Below, piece by piece: positions 33,201 through 41,145 of a stretch of 64,000 nucleotides of DNA. The stretch lies in NCBI GenBank assembly GCA_936450465.1, contig OW388298.1:9992663-10056662 (forward strand), given 5' to 3'. The position numbers were made by a program, and so were the translations under genes. This stretch comes from Gibbula magus (Eukaryota; Mollusca; Gastropoda; Trochida; Trochidae). Each line of letters opens with the position of its first letter. The stretch's first letter is position 1. The notes beneath the pieces were generated by a model, which worked only from the letters and a program-made list of their open reading frames with translations, searched no databases and was not told the DNA's origin.

Positions 33201-34021
33201 TATTCCCCTCTTTTTGCTGCAGTGCTAAGAGGGGATGAACGCAATGCCAAAAATTGATAGAGATTGGAGATGAGATAAATGTTTAGACTCAAGATGGTTC
33301 AACACCTTTGCATGCTGCAGCAAAAAGGGGGCATGATGGTATTGTTGAATTGTTACTGGAGAATGGAGCAGACATCAACAAGCGCAACAAAGCTGAGGAA
33401 ACAGCTTTATTTCTGGCTGCAAGATATGGTCATGTATCATGTTTGGACCTTTTAAGAAAACAACGAGCTCCTACCAACATCATAAATAAAAACGGAAATA
33501 CACCCTTTCATGTTGCGGCAGAAAATGGTCAGACCGACGTAGTAAAATTATTATCAAAGTCTGGAACTTATGTCAACCAAAGAAACGGGGCTGGAGATAC
33601 ACCTCTACATGCTGCAGTAATGAATAATCACAAGGCTGTTGTTTGCATCTTATTGACCTCTGGAGCTGACTTCAACCAAGAAAATATTGGAGGGAACACG
33701 CCTCTTCATGTTGCCGCAAAGAATGGGCACATAGATATTGTGGAGAGTTTATTAAGATCTGGAGCTGATGTCAACCAAAGAAATTGGAAAGGCAATACAC
33801 CCGCTTATGCTGCAGCAGACAATGATCACTTAGGTGTAGTTGAGGTTTTGCTAAGATATGGAGCTCTTACCGCACAGGAACATGTGAAAGGAAACACTCC
33901 TTTTGATATTGCAAAGAGAGAACATGCTGGCAAGCAAATATCTGGAGATACATTTTATAGGAAGCACATAATGCCCCAGAATCCAGTGTGTCGCCTTGTG
34001 CCTTTGATGCATCGTATTTGA
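12219..34021 (+). CDS. Ten-exon ankyrin-repeat gene with RHIM-like, TQT and heptad-repeat regions (last exon broken)
   Basis: Ten exons join in one frame through canonical GT-AG introns up to the last exon. Coding segments: 12219-12285, 12902-12997, 14587-14715, 20471-20590, 20838-20924, 21615-21704, 24371-24700, 31091-31122, 31282-32047, 33052-34021. Residues 1-137 are unrecognised. Residues 152-177 hold two RHIM-like tetrads, IVVG (153-156) and VQTG (173-176). Residues 197-306 form a single-exon charged helix plus beta-strand region. Residues 335-376 hold three TQT motifs, about 390-565 is a serine-rich heptad tract, and the last exon encodes 7-8 ankyrin repeats. RHIMs mediate amyloid-type assembly in necroptotic and immune signalling, and TQT motifs bind dynein light chain LC8. 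A scaffold or immune-signalling role is an inference. Every intron but one is phase 1. The last exon has a frameshift and a stop near its start, so this allele may give a protein without ankyrin repeats, or the assembly may be wrong there. Confidence 0.7.
12902..12997 (+). CDS. Ankyrin gene exon 2
   Basis: This 96-base, phase 1 to phase 1 exon lies between TTAACGCAG and a weak donor GATG|GTTTGT. It encodes [20 protein letters not shown], a probable amphipathic helix. Confidence 0.65.
12998..14029. other. Intron 2 of the ankyrin gene, unique part
   Basis: A short inverted motif lies around 13105-13180 (GGATCTATCCCATC and GGGATAGCCCATC). Nothing else is recognisable. Confidence 0.35.
14030..14413 (+). 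mobile_element. TTAA-flanked MITE, copy 1
   Basis: Ends are TTAA-AGGGGCAGTATCACGTTTT and AAAACGTGCTACTGACCCT-TTAA, so the terminal repeats are about 20 bp and the flanks are TTAA. The interior is AT-rich with the block TTCACAATAAAATGGCCGCC. Four further copies lie in this window. Confidence 0.85.
14587..14715 (+). CDS. Ankyrin gene exon 3
   Basis: The 129-base phase 1-1 exon follows TTTTCTCAG and ends AAAG|GTATAG. It contains [25 protein letters not shown]-flanked MITE lies in the intron just upstream. Confidence 0.7.
15068..17430 (-). pseudogene. LINE, reverse transcriptase to zinc-knuckle end, broken
   Basis: On the minus strand the element begins within the linker before the reverse transcriptase ([16 protein letters not shown]). 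It carries [39 protein letters not shown] and [12 protein letters not shown]. After a frame break comes the catalytic [11 protein letters not shown] (about 16390-16410). Further pieces run to a terminal [18 protein letters not shown] zinc-knuckle type motif near 15430. Several stops and frameshifts make it inactive. The 3' end shows GGGCC...AGGCC, an AATAAA and a short GTCAA repeat at about 15070-15110. It belongs to the same family as the fragment at 2.2-3.3 kb. The clade is not assigned; it is an APE-type, jockey/CR1-like element by general pattern. Confidence 0.85.
17839..18224 (+). mobile_element. Palindrome-ended repeat with CRE motifs (copy 1)
   Basis: Bases 17839-17976 form a hairpin of about 55-bp arms (TACTAAACGATGTCCCG and CGGGACCGAGTTTAGTA) around AACGAGCGAAAGCGAGTT. 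A tail follows with two exact TGACGTCA octamers (18088, 18110) and TGACGTTA (18129), ending GATCTCACCACGGTTGAGTAATAA. The entire structure recurs inverted at 34.69-35.06 kb. Confidence 0.75.
18890..19045. repeat. Imperfect fold-back repeat in intron 3
   Basis: GACTATCTCATTGTTTTTG at 18896 pairs with CAAAAACAATGAAATAGTC ending near 19042. GGAGTGAGAAAGTGACATTTTCA pairs with the complementary stretch at about 18975-19000. The loop is about 10 bp. Confidence 0.7.
19140..19690 (+). repeat. Dispersed repeat rich in GGTCACAGGGGTCA phrases
   Basis: GGTGACCCCAAATAGAGTCACAGGGGTCACGACC (in part) is repeated internally at about 19250-19290 and 19520-19555, with decayed copies between. Related phrases occur in the repeat at 20.98-21.31 kb. 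No coding region is supported. Confidence 0.5.
20471..20590 (+). CDS. Ankyrin gene exon 4
   Basis: The 120-base phase 1-1 exon follows TTACATTTCAG and ends TTTG|GTTAAT. It contains [20 protein letters not shown]. The preceding 5.8-kb intron is largely mobile DNA. Confidence 0.7.
20838..20924 (+). CDS. Ankyrin gene exon 5, first RHIM-like tetrad
   Basis: The 87-base phase 1-1 exon follows CACTGTAG and ends TTAG|GTGATT. It encodes a glycine-rich lead and [19 protein letters not shown] followed by xxN resembles the RHIM core (I/V-Q-I/V/L/C-G, with Asn three residues on), but valine replaces the usual glutamine. Confidence 0.68.
   Translation: MLKRPACLEEKRTNLSSWARRMDHRHLS
20978..21312 (+). repeat. 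Dispersed repeat, TTAGCTCATCAGACC type
   Basis: It starts TTTTAGCTCATCAGACCTGAG and ends near GAGCTACAGAGCCAATGGCT. Related starts or ends occur at 30.21 kb, 31.02 kb, 32.95 kb and 38.17 kb, and inverted at 60.77 kb. The family is unknown; the element sits between exons 5 and 6 of the ankyrin gene. Confidence 0.6.
21615..21704 (+). CDS. Ankyrin gene exon 6, second RHIM-like tetrad
   Basis: The 90-base phase 1-1 exon lies between TTTCCAG and [26 protein letters not shown] contains VQTG, with the RHIM glutamine and glycine but threonine at the third position. Confidence 0.68.
22378..23315. repeat. Repeat nested in the Harbinger element, with (GGAC)n
   Basis: It starts GTGAGCGTGGCTCACTAATACCCCC and ends ACCCCCAACCGTTGGTCGGGGGTATAA. 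Internally, a segment containing CGCCAAAAATTCAAAAATTCACCAA and GCACCTCTCCTAGTGGTGAA is present twice (about 22930-23070 and 23098-23240). A (GGAC)n tract of about seven units sits at 23237-23267. Confidence 0.6.
23318..23677 (+). pseudogene. HARBI1-like transposase fragment with frameshift
   Basis: The first frame reads [18 protein letters not shown] and [19 protein letters not shown], the helix-turn-helix-like region before the nuclease. Near 23437 the homology moves to another frame: VCNAFIEKM, then [20 protein letters not shown], which holds the first catalytic aspartate (SIDGSHIP) of the DDE_Tnp_4 nuclease, and [13 protein letters not shown]. It stops at the TGA before 23678, so the later catalytic residues are missing and the copy is non-functional. 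Confidence 0.82.
24371..24700 (+). CDS. Ankyrin gene exon 7
   Basis: The 330-base phase 1-1 exon lies between TTTCTTTCAG and TTGT|GTAAGT. It encodes a charged, probably helical first half ([20 protein letters not shown]), a beta-like [13 protein letters not shown], and then [20 protein letters not shown]. The one-exon structure suggests a discrete domain. I do not recognise the family. Confidence 0.72.
24970..28302 (-). pseudogene. L1/Tx1-like LINE ORF2, internally deleted
   Basis: On the minus strand an ATG at 28302 starts an APE endonuclease ([53 protein letters not shown]) with a stop near 28145 and a frameshift near 28100. A linker and the start of the reverse-transcriptase approach follow to about 26900. 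The catalytic palm is absent: the sequence resumes at 26647 with [15 protein letters not shown] and continues with [19 protein letters not shown]. The C-terminal zinc-knuckle [18 protein letters not shown] follows near 25450. The 3' end has an A-rich tail at about 24965-24985. It is a dead copy in intron 7 of the ankyrin gene. Confidence 0.85.
28590..28615. repeat. Short CCCAAAG tandem
   Basis: About four heptamer copies of CCCAAAG. Confidence 0.8.
29008..29396. mobile_element. Fold-back element, ~105-bp arms
   Basis: The left arm CCATCCTCGGTTACCCATGG... to CCCTTGGCCGGCGTGA (29008-29119) is inverted at 29282-29396 with few mismatches. The spacer is about 160 bp. A second copy lies at 56.39-56.71 kb, where the left arm is mostly lost and only its inner end (ATTACCCACCTTTGGCCAGCG) remains. 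Confidence 0.78.
29640..30190 (-). pseudogene. L1-like ORF1 protein remnant
   Basis: The minus-strand frame reads a coiled-coil-like lead ([20 protein letters not shown]). After stops and a frame change it continues with [50 protein letters not shown] and [20 protein letters not shown]. This order is that of L1/Tx1 ORF1 proteins: coiled coil, RRM-like fold, then C-terminal domain. It lies upstream of the ORF2 copy at 25-28.3 kb in the same orientation. However, its higher G+C and the 1.3-kb gap with a fold-back element suggest it may come from another family. Confidence 0.65.
30210..31045 (+). repeat. Dispersed repeat, TTAGCTCATCA type, with inner repeat
   Basis: It begins TTTTAGCTCATCAAGCATGAAAGACC and ends GATGAGCTACAGAGCTCATTGCTAT. 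The inner 30440-30690 segment is the inverted relative of 11.08-11.32 kb, probably a nested insertion. Confidence 0.5.
31091..31122 (+). CDS. Ankyrin gene exon 8 (short)
   Basis: This 32-base exon lies between TTTATTTCAG and ACAAAG|GTAATC and shifts phase from 1 to 0. It encodes about ten residues ([10 protein letters not shown]). It is accepted because both splice sites fit and it is the only way found to link the frames on either side. Confidence 0.55.
31282..32047 (+). CDS. Ankyrin gene exon 9: TQT motifs and serine-rich heptad repeats
   Basis: The 766-base exon lies between TTTTTCTTAG and CCCG|GTGAGT, phase 0 to 1. The first 60 codons contain [15 protein letters not shown] and SVSTQTQR (TQT at residues 337, 353 and 372), a motif that binds dynein light chain LC8. 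After that come about 25 heptads of the form Y/D/H-S-P/S-S-S/F-G/E/R-R/G/K, for example SPSSGRY twice in a row. The DNA behind them is a 21-bp tandem repeat, and other frames are open here only because of it. A tyrosine-serine heptad array recalls the RNA polymerase II tail, but it lacks the second proline and the spacing of that repeat. It is probably disordered and heavily phosphorylatable. Confidence 0.75.
32048..33051. other. Intron 9 of the ankyrin gene
   Basis: The piece at about 32940-32975 (GTGAGCTACAGAGTCATTGGCTTAA) belongs to the dispersed TTAGCTCATCA family. Nothing else is recognised. Confidence 0.4.
33052..34021 (+). pseudogene. Ankyrin gene exon 10: ankyrin repeats with frameshift and stop
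   Basis: After GGAATTTTCAG the frame runs in phase as [15 protein letters not shown]... to [17 protein letters not shown], where TGA stops it at about 33257. The homologous continuation ([10 protein letters not shown]) lies one frame over and then meets TAG at 33283-33285. The repeats proper follow without interruption: [90 protein letters not shown], ending at the TGA before 34022. Ankyrin repeats are protein-binding solenoids. The shift sits in AAAAA, where a lost base would be a common sequencing error, but the separate TAG is harder to explain that way. Confidence 0.75.
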
Positions 34022-34039
34022 GACATTAACATGACCAAC

Positions 34040-34490
34040 AGTACCCTACAAAATCCTGCCATCATCCCACAACCCCAGGTGTACAGTATAGAATCCTTCC
34101 CTTCAACCCAAAAACCCCCGTGTAGAGTATACAATCCTCGCCATCATCTCACAAACCCCCGTGTAAAATATAGAATCCTCGCCATCAACCAAGAGACCTC
34201 TGTGTAAAATATAGAATTCTTCCCTTCGACCGCCAAACCCCTGTATAAAGTATAGAATTCTTCCCTTCAACCCACAAACCACTGTGTAAAGTATATAATT
34301 CTTCCCTGCAGCCAACAAACCCCCTATAAAGTATAGGGTCCTTGCCATCAACCAACAGACCCCTGTGAAAAGAATAGAATCATCGCCATCATCTCACAAA
34401 CCCCTGTGTAAAGTATAGGATCATTGCCACCAACCCACAAATCTCTGTGTAAAGTAAAGAATACTTGCCTTTGTATAGAATCCTTTATAT
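34040..34490. repeat. ~45-bp minisatellite after the ankyrin stop
   Basis: About nine diverged copies of a unit containing CCTGTGTAAAGTATAGAAT and CTTGCCATCAACC-like blocks. It begins about 20 bases after the stop codon, so it probably forms the 3' untranslated region. Confidence 0.75.
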
Positions 34491-34690
34491 CATTATCATT
34501 TGTATTATATATTATATTGTGTTGCCGACTCGCAAGTCTGATCATCAATTTTAACTCTCGACGGACTTTGAGCCAAACGACTAGACGTTTATTTGTGATG
34601 CCTTTTTATATAATAATTCATATCATAGCCTCGGATATGTGTGACTTTTAGCAGCTCGTGATGGGTGAGATTCTATATATATATATATAT

Positions 34691-35060
34691 TTATTACTCA
34701 ACCGTGGTGAGATCACTCATTAGATAACAATGAGTTGGTTACACACATGTGTGATACCACCGCGTGCTGCCGTAACGTCATAATCGACCCGTGACGTCAT
34801 AGTCGTTTTTTGTTGACGTCACAATGTAAGCCGCGCGACTGCAATAGCGGGTGACCTTTTTGTCACTAAAAACGATTGTCTTGCAATTCAGTGATAATTA
34901 CATCATTGAGTAATAAATAAAATACTAAACTCGGTCCCGTTTGATAACATGTTTATGAAACTCGTGAATGGCATCGGTATTTAACTCGCTTTCGCTCGTT
35001 AAATTACCAAACCATCCACTCCTTTCATAAACATGTTATCAAACGGGACGTCGTTTAGTA
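34691..35060 (-). mobile_element. Palindrome-ended repeat with CRE motifs (copy 2)
   Basis: This is the inverted counterpart of 17.84-18.22 kb. The hairpin lies at 34923-35060 and TGACGTCA at 34792-34799 and 34814-34821, with TAACGTCA at 34773. It differs from copy 1 by small substitutions and length changes. Confidence 0.75.

Positions 35061-35062
<2 letters not shown>

Positions 35063-35134
<72 letters not shown>
35063..35134. repeat. (TA)n microsatellite
   Basis: About 35 uninterrupted TA dinucleotides, directly beside the palindrome end. Confidence 0.95.
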
Positions 35135-35144
<10 letters not shown>

Positions 35145-35240
35145 GAGTCGTTTCTCACGTGAAGTAAGGTTATATATAGAAAAGAGTAAACATCAGATGG
35201 GTTTGACTGGATCAATCTTCTTTAATAATATATATTATTA

Positions 35241-35378
35241 GTTACACGGTGTTTTGACAGGGTGTACGGAACTGTAAGACCCTTGTATATTCCGTATTTT
35301 CCTGAGGCGCAGCCGAAGAAAATGCGGAATATACAAGGGTCTTACAGTCCCGTACACCCTGTCAAAACACCGTGTAAC
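35241..35378. repeat. Near-perfect palindrome, 61-bp arms
   Basis: GTTACACGGTGTTTTGACAG... pairs with ...CTGTCAAAACACCGTGTAAC. I count two mismatches over about 61 bp and a loop near CTGAGGCGCAGCC. Such long intact arms imply very recent origin or ongoing correction. Confidence 0.9.
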
Positions 35379-37850
35379 GAATTTATTACTCTTTAGATCT
35401 ATTATTTGTACTTATTTCACTCATTTTTCGATAAAATATATAGGCTACATAGCTACATGTATTTCCGTTTGTGATAAAAACTCCACACAGTGTGAAACAG
35501 CAACAACACTGTAAAGAGTTTACCGCTCAATATCAAGGGAGATAACTCTGCGGCAAAAAATAATCAATTTTTAAATTATTATTACCTGATGAATAATAGA
35601 GAGACACGTATTTTTATTGAATTAGTTTATTGACGCAAACAAAATAAATAATGTATATTGGTTGAAATCACCGTACTTATGTTTGTTAAGGTAAGTTTCG
35701 ATCCTGAAATTCCGAGTCGAGCAACCGTTTTACTTCCGCATTCCATCTAAGGTCAAGGTCATCCGTAAGACCTGTGTAGTTAGTCACGTGACCTGTCTCA
35801 CGGGTCATACGGAGGGTAGACCCTGGCAAATCCGCCTACACGGTTTCGTATGCATTGGCTATTGACCAATCACAATTCAACAAATTTATCTAAAGGGTAA
35901 TAAATATTTGTGTAAAGTATAGACGAACTGGAAGGGGTATATAGGTTTGAGCTCCGTCCGTCCGTCCGTCCATCTGTTCATCCTTGTGTTTCTTTTTCCG
36001 AGATATAATTGGGGAAGCTTTTCTCAGAAATCGTTTAAGAAAGGATAACCAACTTTGTTGTGTTGCTTGAGGTCATGAATACATTGATGGAGTTCGAAAA
36101 CGATAAGCATGCTTTTCCTGTTCTTTTTACAGAGTGAGATCTGATAAGTACTCCTAGTCTGTGAACACCTGTCAAAGGCCAACTCCATCAATAAACTTAG
36201 TGATTTTATATTCTGAAGTATACACTGTTCTAAGGAATACATCTATGTTCCTGGTTCTACCACATTTAGGAGAAGGTTGTGAATTGTAATGAGAACCAAG
36301 ATGGCGGGATGCTGATGACCATGTTCTCTTGTTTATCCTTACCACTATATTTGTATTTGTAAAACATTTTATGTAAACATGTTATTGGTCAATGTAGATA
36401 CATGTGCTGTGTAAATGAGTACTATGTTGGTGAAGGTTCTATTGATAAAAAACTTTATTTTTCATGTTAAAAATGCTTTATAAATGTATATGAAGGCTTG
36501 GCCTTTGAAGGCGTTATACGTGGATATTATGTAGATGTCATCTATTTGAATACTTTCAAGATGAAATCTGTATTTAGAAATTATTTATAAATGGGTTCTT
36601 GATAGATGATTACTAAGTAATTATAAGTTGAATTCTTAATGGTATAATATTTTTGATGATTTTAATGTTTGACACATAAATGTATGATACATTGATGTAT
36701 GTACAATAAATTTTTGTTTTTTAAAGTTTGTATGCATATTTCTGACAAGGTAAAGGCGTTTTAAGAAATGTTCCCGAACGCCTGAAAACTTTCTATGTAA
36801 ACCTGAGATCCAGTGGACGAGAACGCACCTCAAAACGCAACCACTAATTAAGCCCCACGTTGCATGTAATACGGTATTATTCAGGTGTGGACCTCATCGA
36901 GGCTCGATATGTGATGACATTGGGAGGAGTTATGCTTAGTTATGAAAGATATTCATGTCTGCCGATGATGTGAGACTTGCCAATACACAGTATGAATACA
37001 CTGTCGTAAGTTGTCGTAAGTACAAGAAAGAACAAATCATTACGTTTTCAAGGTTAAGGTCACAGGAGATAACAAAAAATCGTCCAAATAGATAATTTAA
37101 ACAGAATGCATGATAAGAGTCATAAAAAGACAGAAATAGGATTTTTTAAAACATTTTTTTAAAAACAAGTTTTCAATCTTTTCATTTATCATAACGTATG
37201 TTAATTAATCGGTATTTCTCTCCCTGAATATTGCATGTTAAAGTTGGACAAACTCAATGCCTTTTGGAAGCGTCACAAGTCACAAACAGGGGGTTTCTTA
37301 CACGAACATCTTGGACAATCGACATATACCTATGTATGGATAAGGCTTGTTTCCGCTTTACATACGATATGCACATTTTCTTAAGTAGTTCGAAATTGAA
37401 TGATATCATAGTGTGACTATTTTCAAAGTTTATCATAGAGATAAAATTTGATCCAAACAACAACAACTGACGCATTACATTAACAGCATTCTTTAGAACA
37501 TTATTAGAACGCCTCGTTTTATATAGAATAGAAGAACGGATATTTATGTAGCGTGGGTGGTATTTTCAAACTCAATGCAATTTGGTTTTGGTTTTTATAA
37601 AAAGACTTCCTGCTTCACACTGAATGAACAGACACATGATACACGTATTTCATATGACAGCCTGTTTGCTATGCGTTTCTTGGTGACACAAAGGCGTTTG
37701 ACAAGCTTAATGACATATTCTTAAAGATTCATAACATGTGTACAACTGAACAACAATCTGGCGTAATGCACATGAAGAAAAAGAATTCTTTATATTTTTT
37801 AAAATCTCAAGTTTTGACTCTGACCTTCACCTTGTTGGACAAGGTGTATG
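35379..37850. other. AT-rich intergenic DNA
   Basis: A CCGTCCGTCCGTCC tract lies at about 35955. I found no exon or element with support. Confidence 0.35.
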
Positions 37851-38205
37851 CCAAGGTTCTGTATTGCAAGCTTGGTTCTTGAAAGGCCAAGTAATGGCCC
37901 ATTGTCCGTTGTCCGTCCTTCGGGCGTCGTCGTAAACTGTTCACATTTTCCACTTCTCCTCCAGAACTGCCATACCATCAAAGCTGAAATTCTGTGAGGA
38001 GGTACCTTGAACCTAGGGGATCTAGGGATACTGCTTGATAACGGTATACGGATCTATACCGAAACGTCGATATTGTTAATAAAGAAGTTGATCATCCATA
38101 AAATGTTTGTCTTCATCACACCAACTTTTAGAATGCCTCAGTTGAAAACAGTTGAAACGATATAATCCCTGATGAGCTGCAGAGCTCATGGCTCTATTTT
38201 TATTA
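37850..38205 (+). repeat. Dispersed repeat ending GATGAGCTGCAGAGCTCATGG
   Basis: It contains GGCCCATTGTCCGTTGTCCGTCC and the characteristic end shared with the repeats at 21.0 and 30.2 kb. A MITE has inserted immediately after it. Confidence 0.55.
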
Positions 38206-38212
38206 AAATGAT

Positions 38213-38560
38213 TTAAAGGGGCAGTAGCACGTTTTTTCGCGGAAATAAGTCGATGAAATGTATTTGAAAAAAATGTCACCAATAGTAAAACACCCTTCTC
38301 TCTTCGGAAAATCAAGTTAAAAACGTACATGGTTCTGTAAAGCCATTGGAATCGTTTTTGTCATTCGAAATAATAAATTTTGTTCACGATAAAATGGCCG
38401 CCATGCAATTTTTGCATTATACGAAACATAGTTTTTACCACTACAGATAATTGGTTTGTGTAATAAGATGTTTTACCCTCTTAAGTTAATTTAAACTATC
38501 ATTATAAATGGGAAATTTGAAAAAATAAATTTTGCATAAAACGTGCTTCTGCCCCTTTAA
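38213..38560 (+). mobile_element. TTAA-flanked MITE, copy 2
   Basis: Ends are TTAA-AGGGGCAGTAGCACGTTTTTT and AAAACGTGCTTCTGCCCCT-TTAA, in the same orientation as copy 1. Confidence 0.88.
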
Positions 38561-38836
38561 TGTGTCTGCTTGATTGCTCTGGATATGGTTTGAGTTTGCC
38601 ATTGGGATACTACAGTTGCTCCTAGTTCTCTTTCATCTTCACAGGGTCTGCTTGATACGTCATGTATTAAAATGACAACTTGTGCATAATGTAACAAAAG
38701 TGCACTTGTCATATTTTCACATCATTTCAGTCCTTTACATGTACATGTACATAATAGGTTTGGTAATGATGTTCTATTTTTAAGAATGTAGTCACATATG
38801 CTGGGGTATATTTATCATCATCTAAGCTTAATCTTA

Positions 38837-39175
38837 AAGGAGCAGTTCTGTCGTTGGTTGTCCGCCATCTTGCTATTTTGCAAAATGTGAAATGAAAAAC
38901 GCTGTATTTTCACTAATTTTATTTTCTCAAAATAATGAAACACATGCGTTGATGGAATATTCACAAAGTAACATATAATGTATCATTAAACTAATCAACA
39001 ATGCCTTGTTGTGATGTAGCAAAGCTTTCCACACTCGCGGGGCTTCACTTCACTTCTCATTATTTTTATTTTTTAAATAATGTGCGTTCGCCTTCAGCAA
39101 ATGTTCAGATTTAAAGTAAAAAAAACCCCACATTACCCTCAGAAATACGTTTCACATAGATTGTGCAAGCATGTA
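38837..39175. repeat. Dispersed repeat, relative at 49.67-49.94 kb
   Basis: Shared phrases include GCGCAAAATG/TGCAAAATGTGA, AGCAAAGCTTTCCA and ATTACCCTCAG, in the same order. Confidence 0.5.
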
Positions 39176-40159
39176 TTAATTAATGTCATACATAAGTATA
39201 CAGGAATGTCCTAACGAATTTCGTTTCCACAATAAAACCGATAGAACCCTCTCTAAAGGAGCTAGTTCATAGCAACACTACCTTGACTCGGTGTGTGTAG
39301 GATTGAATCCTCTTGTATATATCTGCTCGTATTTCGTATTTCGGAAAGGGATGTTTGTAGTATCCGTTTATGTATAACTTTGATGTCGGTGTTGCGATAC
39401 TTTTGTCCGTGTGTATATTACATCCAAAAAGGCAACATCAAATGTTGAAATATTTTTAAAGAATAAGTAATAAGATCTTATATCCATAAAATCGTCTCTA
39501 TTCTTCACAACATCAACTTCTAGAATTCCAATCAAACAAGTATTTCAGTCTTGTTTATCATACGTTGATTAGATTATGTTGTATTTTGAATGTTGACGTT
39601 TCTTTTTCTTCTGAGTGTATAGTATGGAGAGGTTTAATTTGAAAATATTGAAACATCAAATTTTACAGAAATATTGAATGGATACGTTACACTTGTCAAT
39701 CTGATGTGATAAACACTCGACACAGCTTTAAAACCTGTATTTGTACATACCCCCCTTCAAATCAGCTATGGGAACTGATAAAAACAACTTTTTAAAAAAA
39801 CTCTGTGTGTGAAATACTTACATCATTACTTATATCATTTTATAATACTTATACTGTACAATGCATGTGTCAGTTTCTACAACACACACAACATGAAATA
39901 TGAAAAACATATATTACTTTTCAAATGCAGGACCAGTCCTCCACATGCATTGTAATATATCCATGGAATATTTTTTATTACCAACTGTATGTGATGTACT
40001 ACAGGCTAGAGTCCCTTCTGAGAAGCAGAGACGATTGATTTCCGCAGTTATTCATCCGCTATCATTATGATGTGCGTGCAGGGACGATATTGATGCAGTG
40101 CAACTAAAACACGTAACCATCAAATCCGATTCCGCATATTAGGTTGCCATGGAAACTGG

Positions 40160-40415
40160 GCAAGTCACCAAAACGACTTACTCTCGGGCGTGTCTGTGTC
40201 GTATATTAGAACAGAAACCAGGGAATCGCCAGAAAGAAACATCGTCTCCACTGGACACCGAGGGCTAAACTTTGGACATTACAAGACTAAAACACCGATT
40301 GAAACCACTTGCTTGAGAACCGCCGTTTGATCTGAGGGGGCCGTGAGGAAACATTTTTAATTTTGTCTTGAAACAGAAAGAGGACAACAGTAAATACATA
40401 AGGAATCATATAATG
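40160..40415 (+). other. Possible untranslated first exon ending at ATG|GTGAGT
   Basis: A less AT-rich stretch ends with a strong donor at 40416 right after ATG (40413-40415). If spliced to the receptor exon at 43648, the ATG would be out of frame with the transmembrane frame. It would therefore serve only as 5' leader with an upstream start. No transcript evidence is available. Confidence 0.25.
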
Positions 40416-40959
40416 GTGAGTGTTCTTGTGTTCTGATATGTTCATTCTGTAAACTGTTAATGTGTCTTGTGAATAGGTTTTTTAAAACTTTTAAACTAAT
40501 ACATAAACATGTTGCGTAATCAAATCTTCTTTTTTTCCAAATACATACGCTCTATATTGTGATGACGGAAATTGGACACAACTTTAAACTGTTACCAAAT
40601 GATACAAGATGTCTAAAAATCTAAGTTGTCAGAAACATATCAAATGATTCAGAAATGCTACAATATCGTGTTACAAAAATCACAAAGCTTAGATTCATGT
40701 TCTTCCATGTGTAGTCAAATTGTGCAATTGAATAAATACTCTTAACATTTCTGTTACGATTGTATGTACTTTGTACTGTACATTGGTGATTAAAACACGG
40801 CCTTTTAAGATTTGGAATCTGTAAAATCGTCGAAAATGAGTGATTAAATACTACTCCGGGGAGTATAAAGGAATAATCCGAGTTACAAGAGCAAGGTGCG
40901 CTACACTCATTTACAGTACTATATAAACTTGAAACGACGCTTTTCAGGGTTCATCGTTA

Positions 40960-41145
40960 CTGACCCATAGCCTTCAAGAGTATAACCTTACGCATTCGGT
41001 AGCTGTCTCAAATTATGTGAAAGATGCCTTGAATAAACGAAATACTTTGTTTGACCACAAGCAACTTTGTCATTTATACGTTTCGATCGCTGATTTCGTA
41101 CGTGGGCCGCAGGCCTTTCTACTGAAATAAAGTTTGATTGATTGT
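40960..41145 (+). repeat. Possible LINE 3' tail
   Basis: GGGCCGCAGGCCTTTCTACTGAAATAAAGTTTGATTGATTG resembles in layout the 3' end of the LINE at 15.07 kb: GGGCC...AGGCC, AATAAA, then a short tandem end. No protein remnant is attached. Confidence 0.4.
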
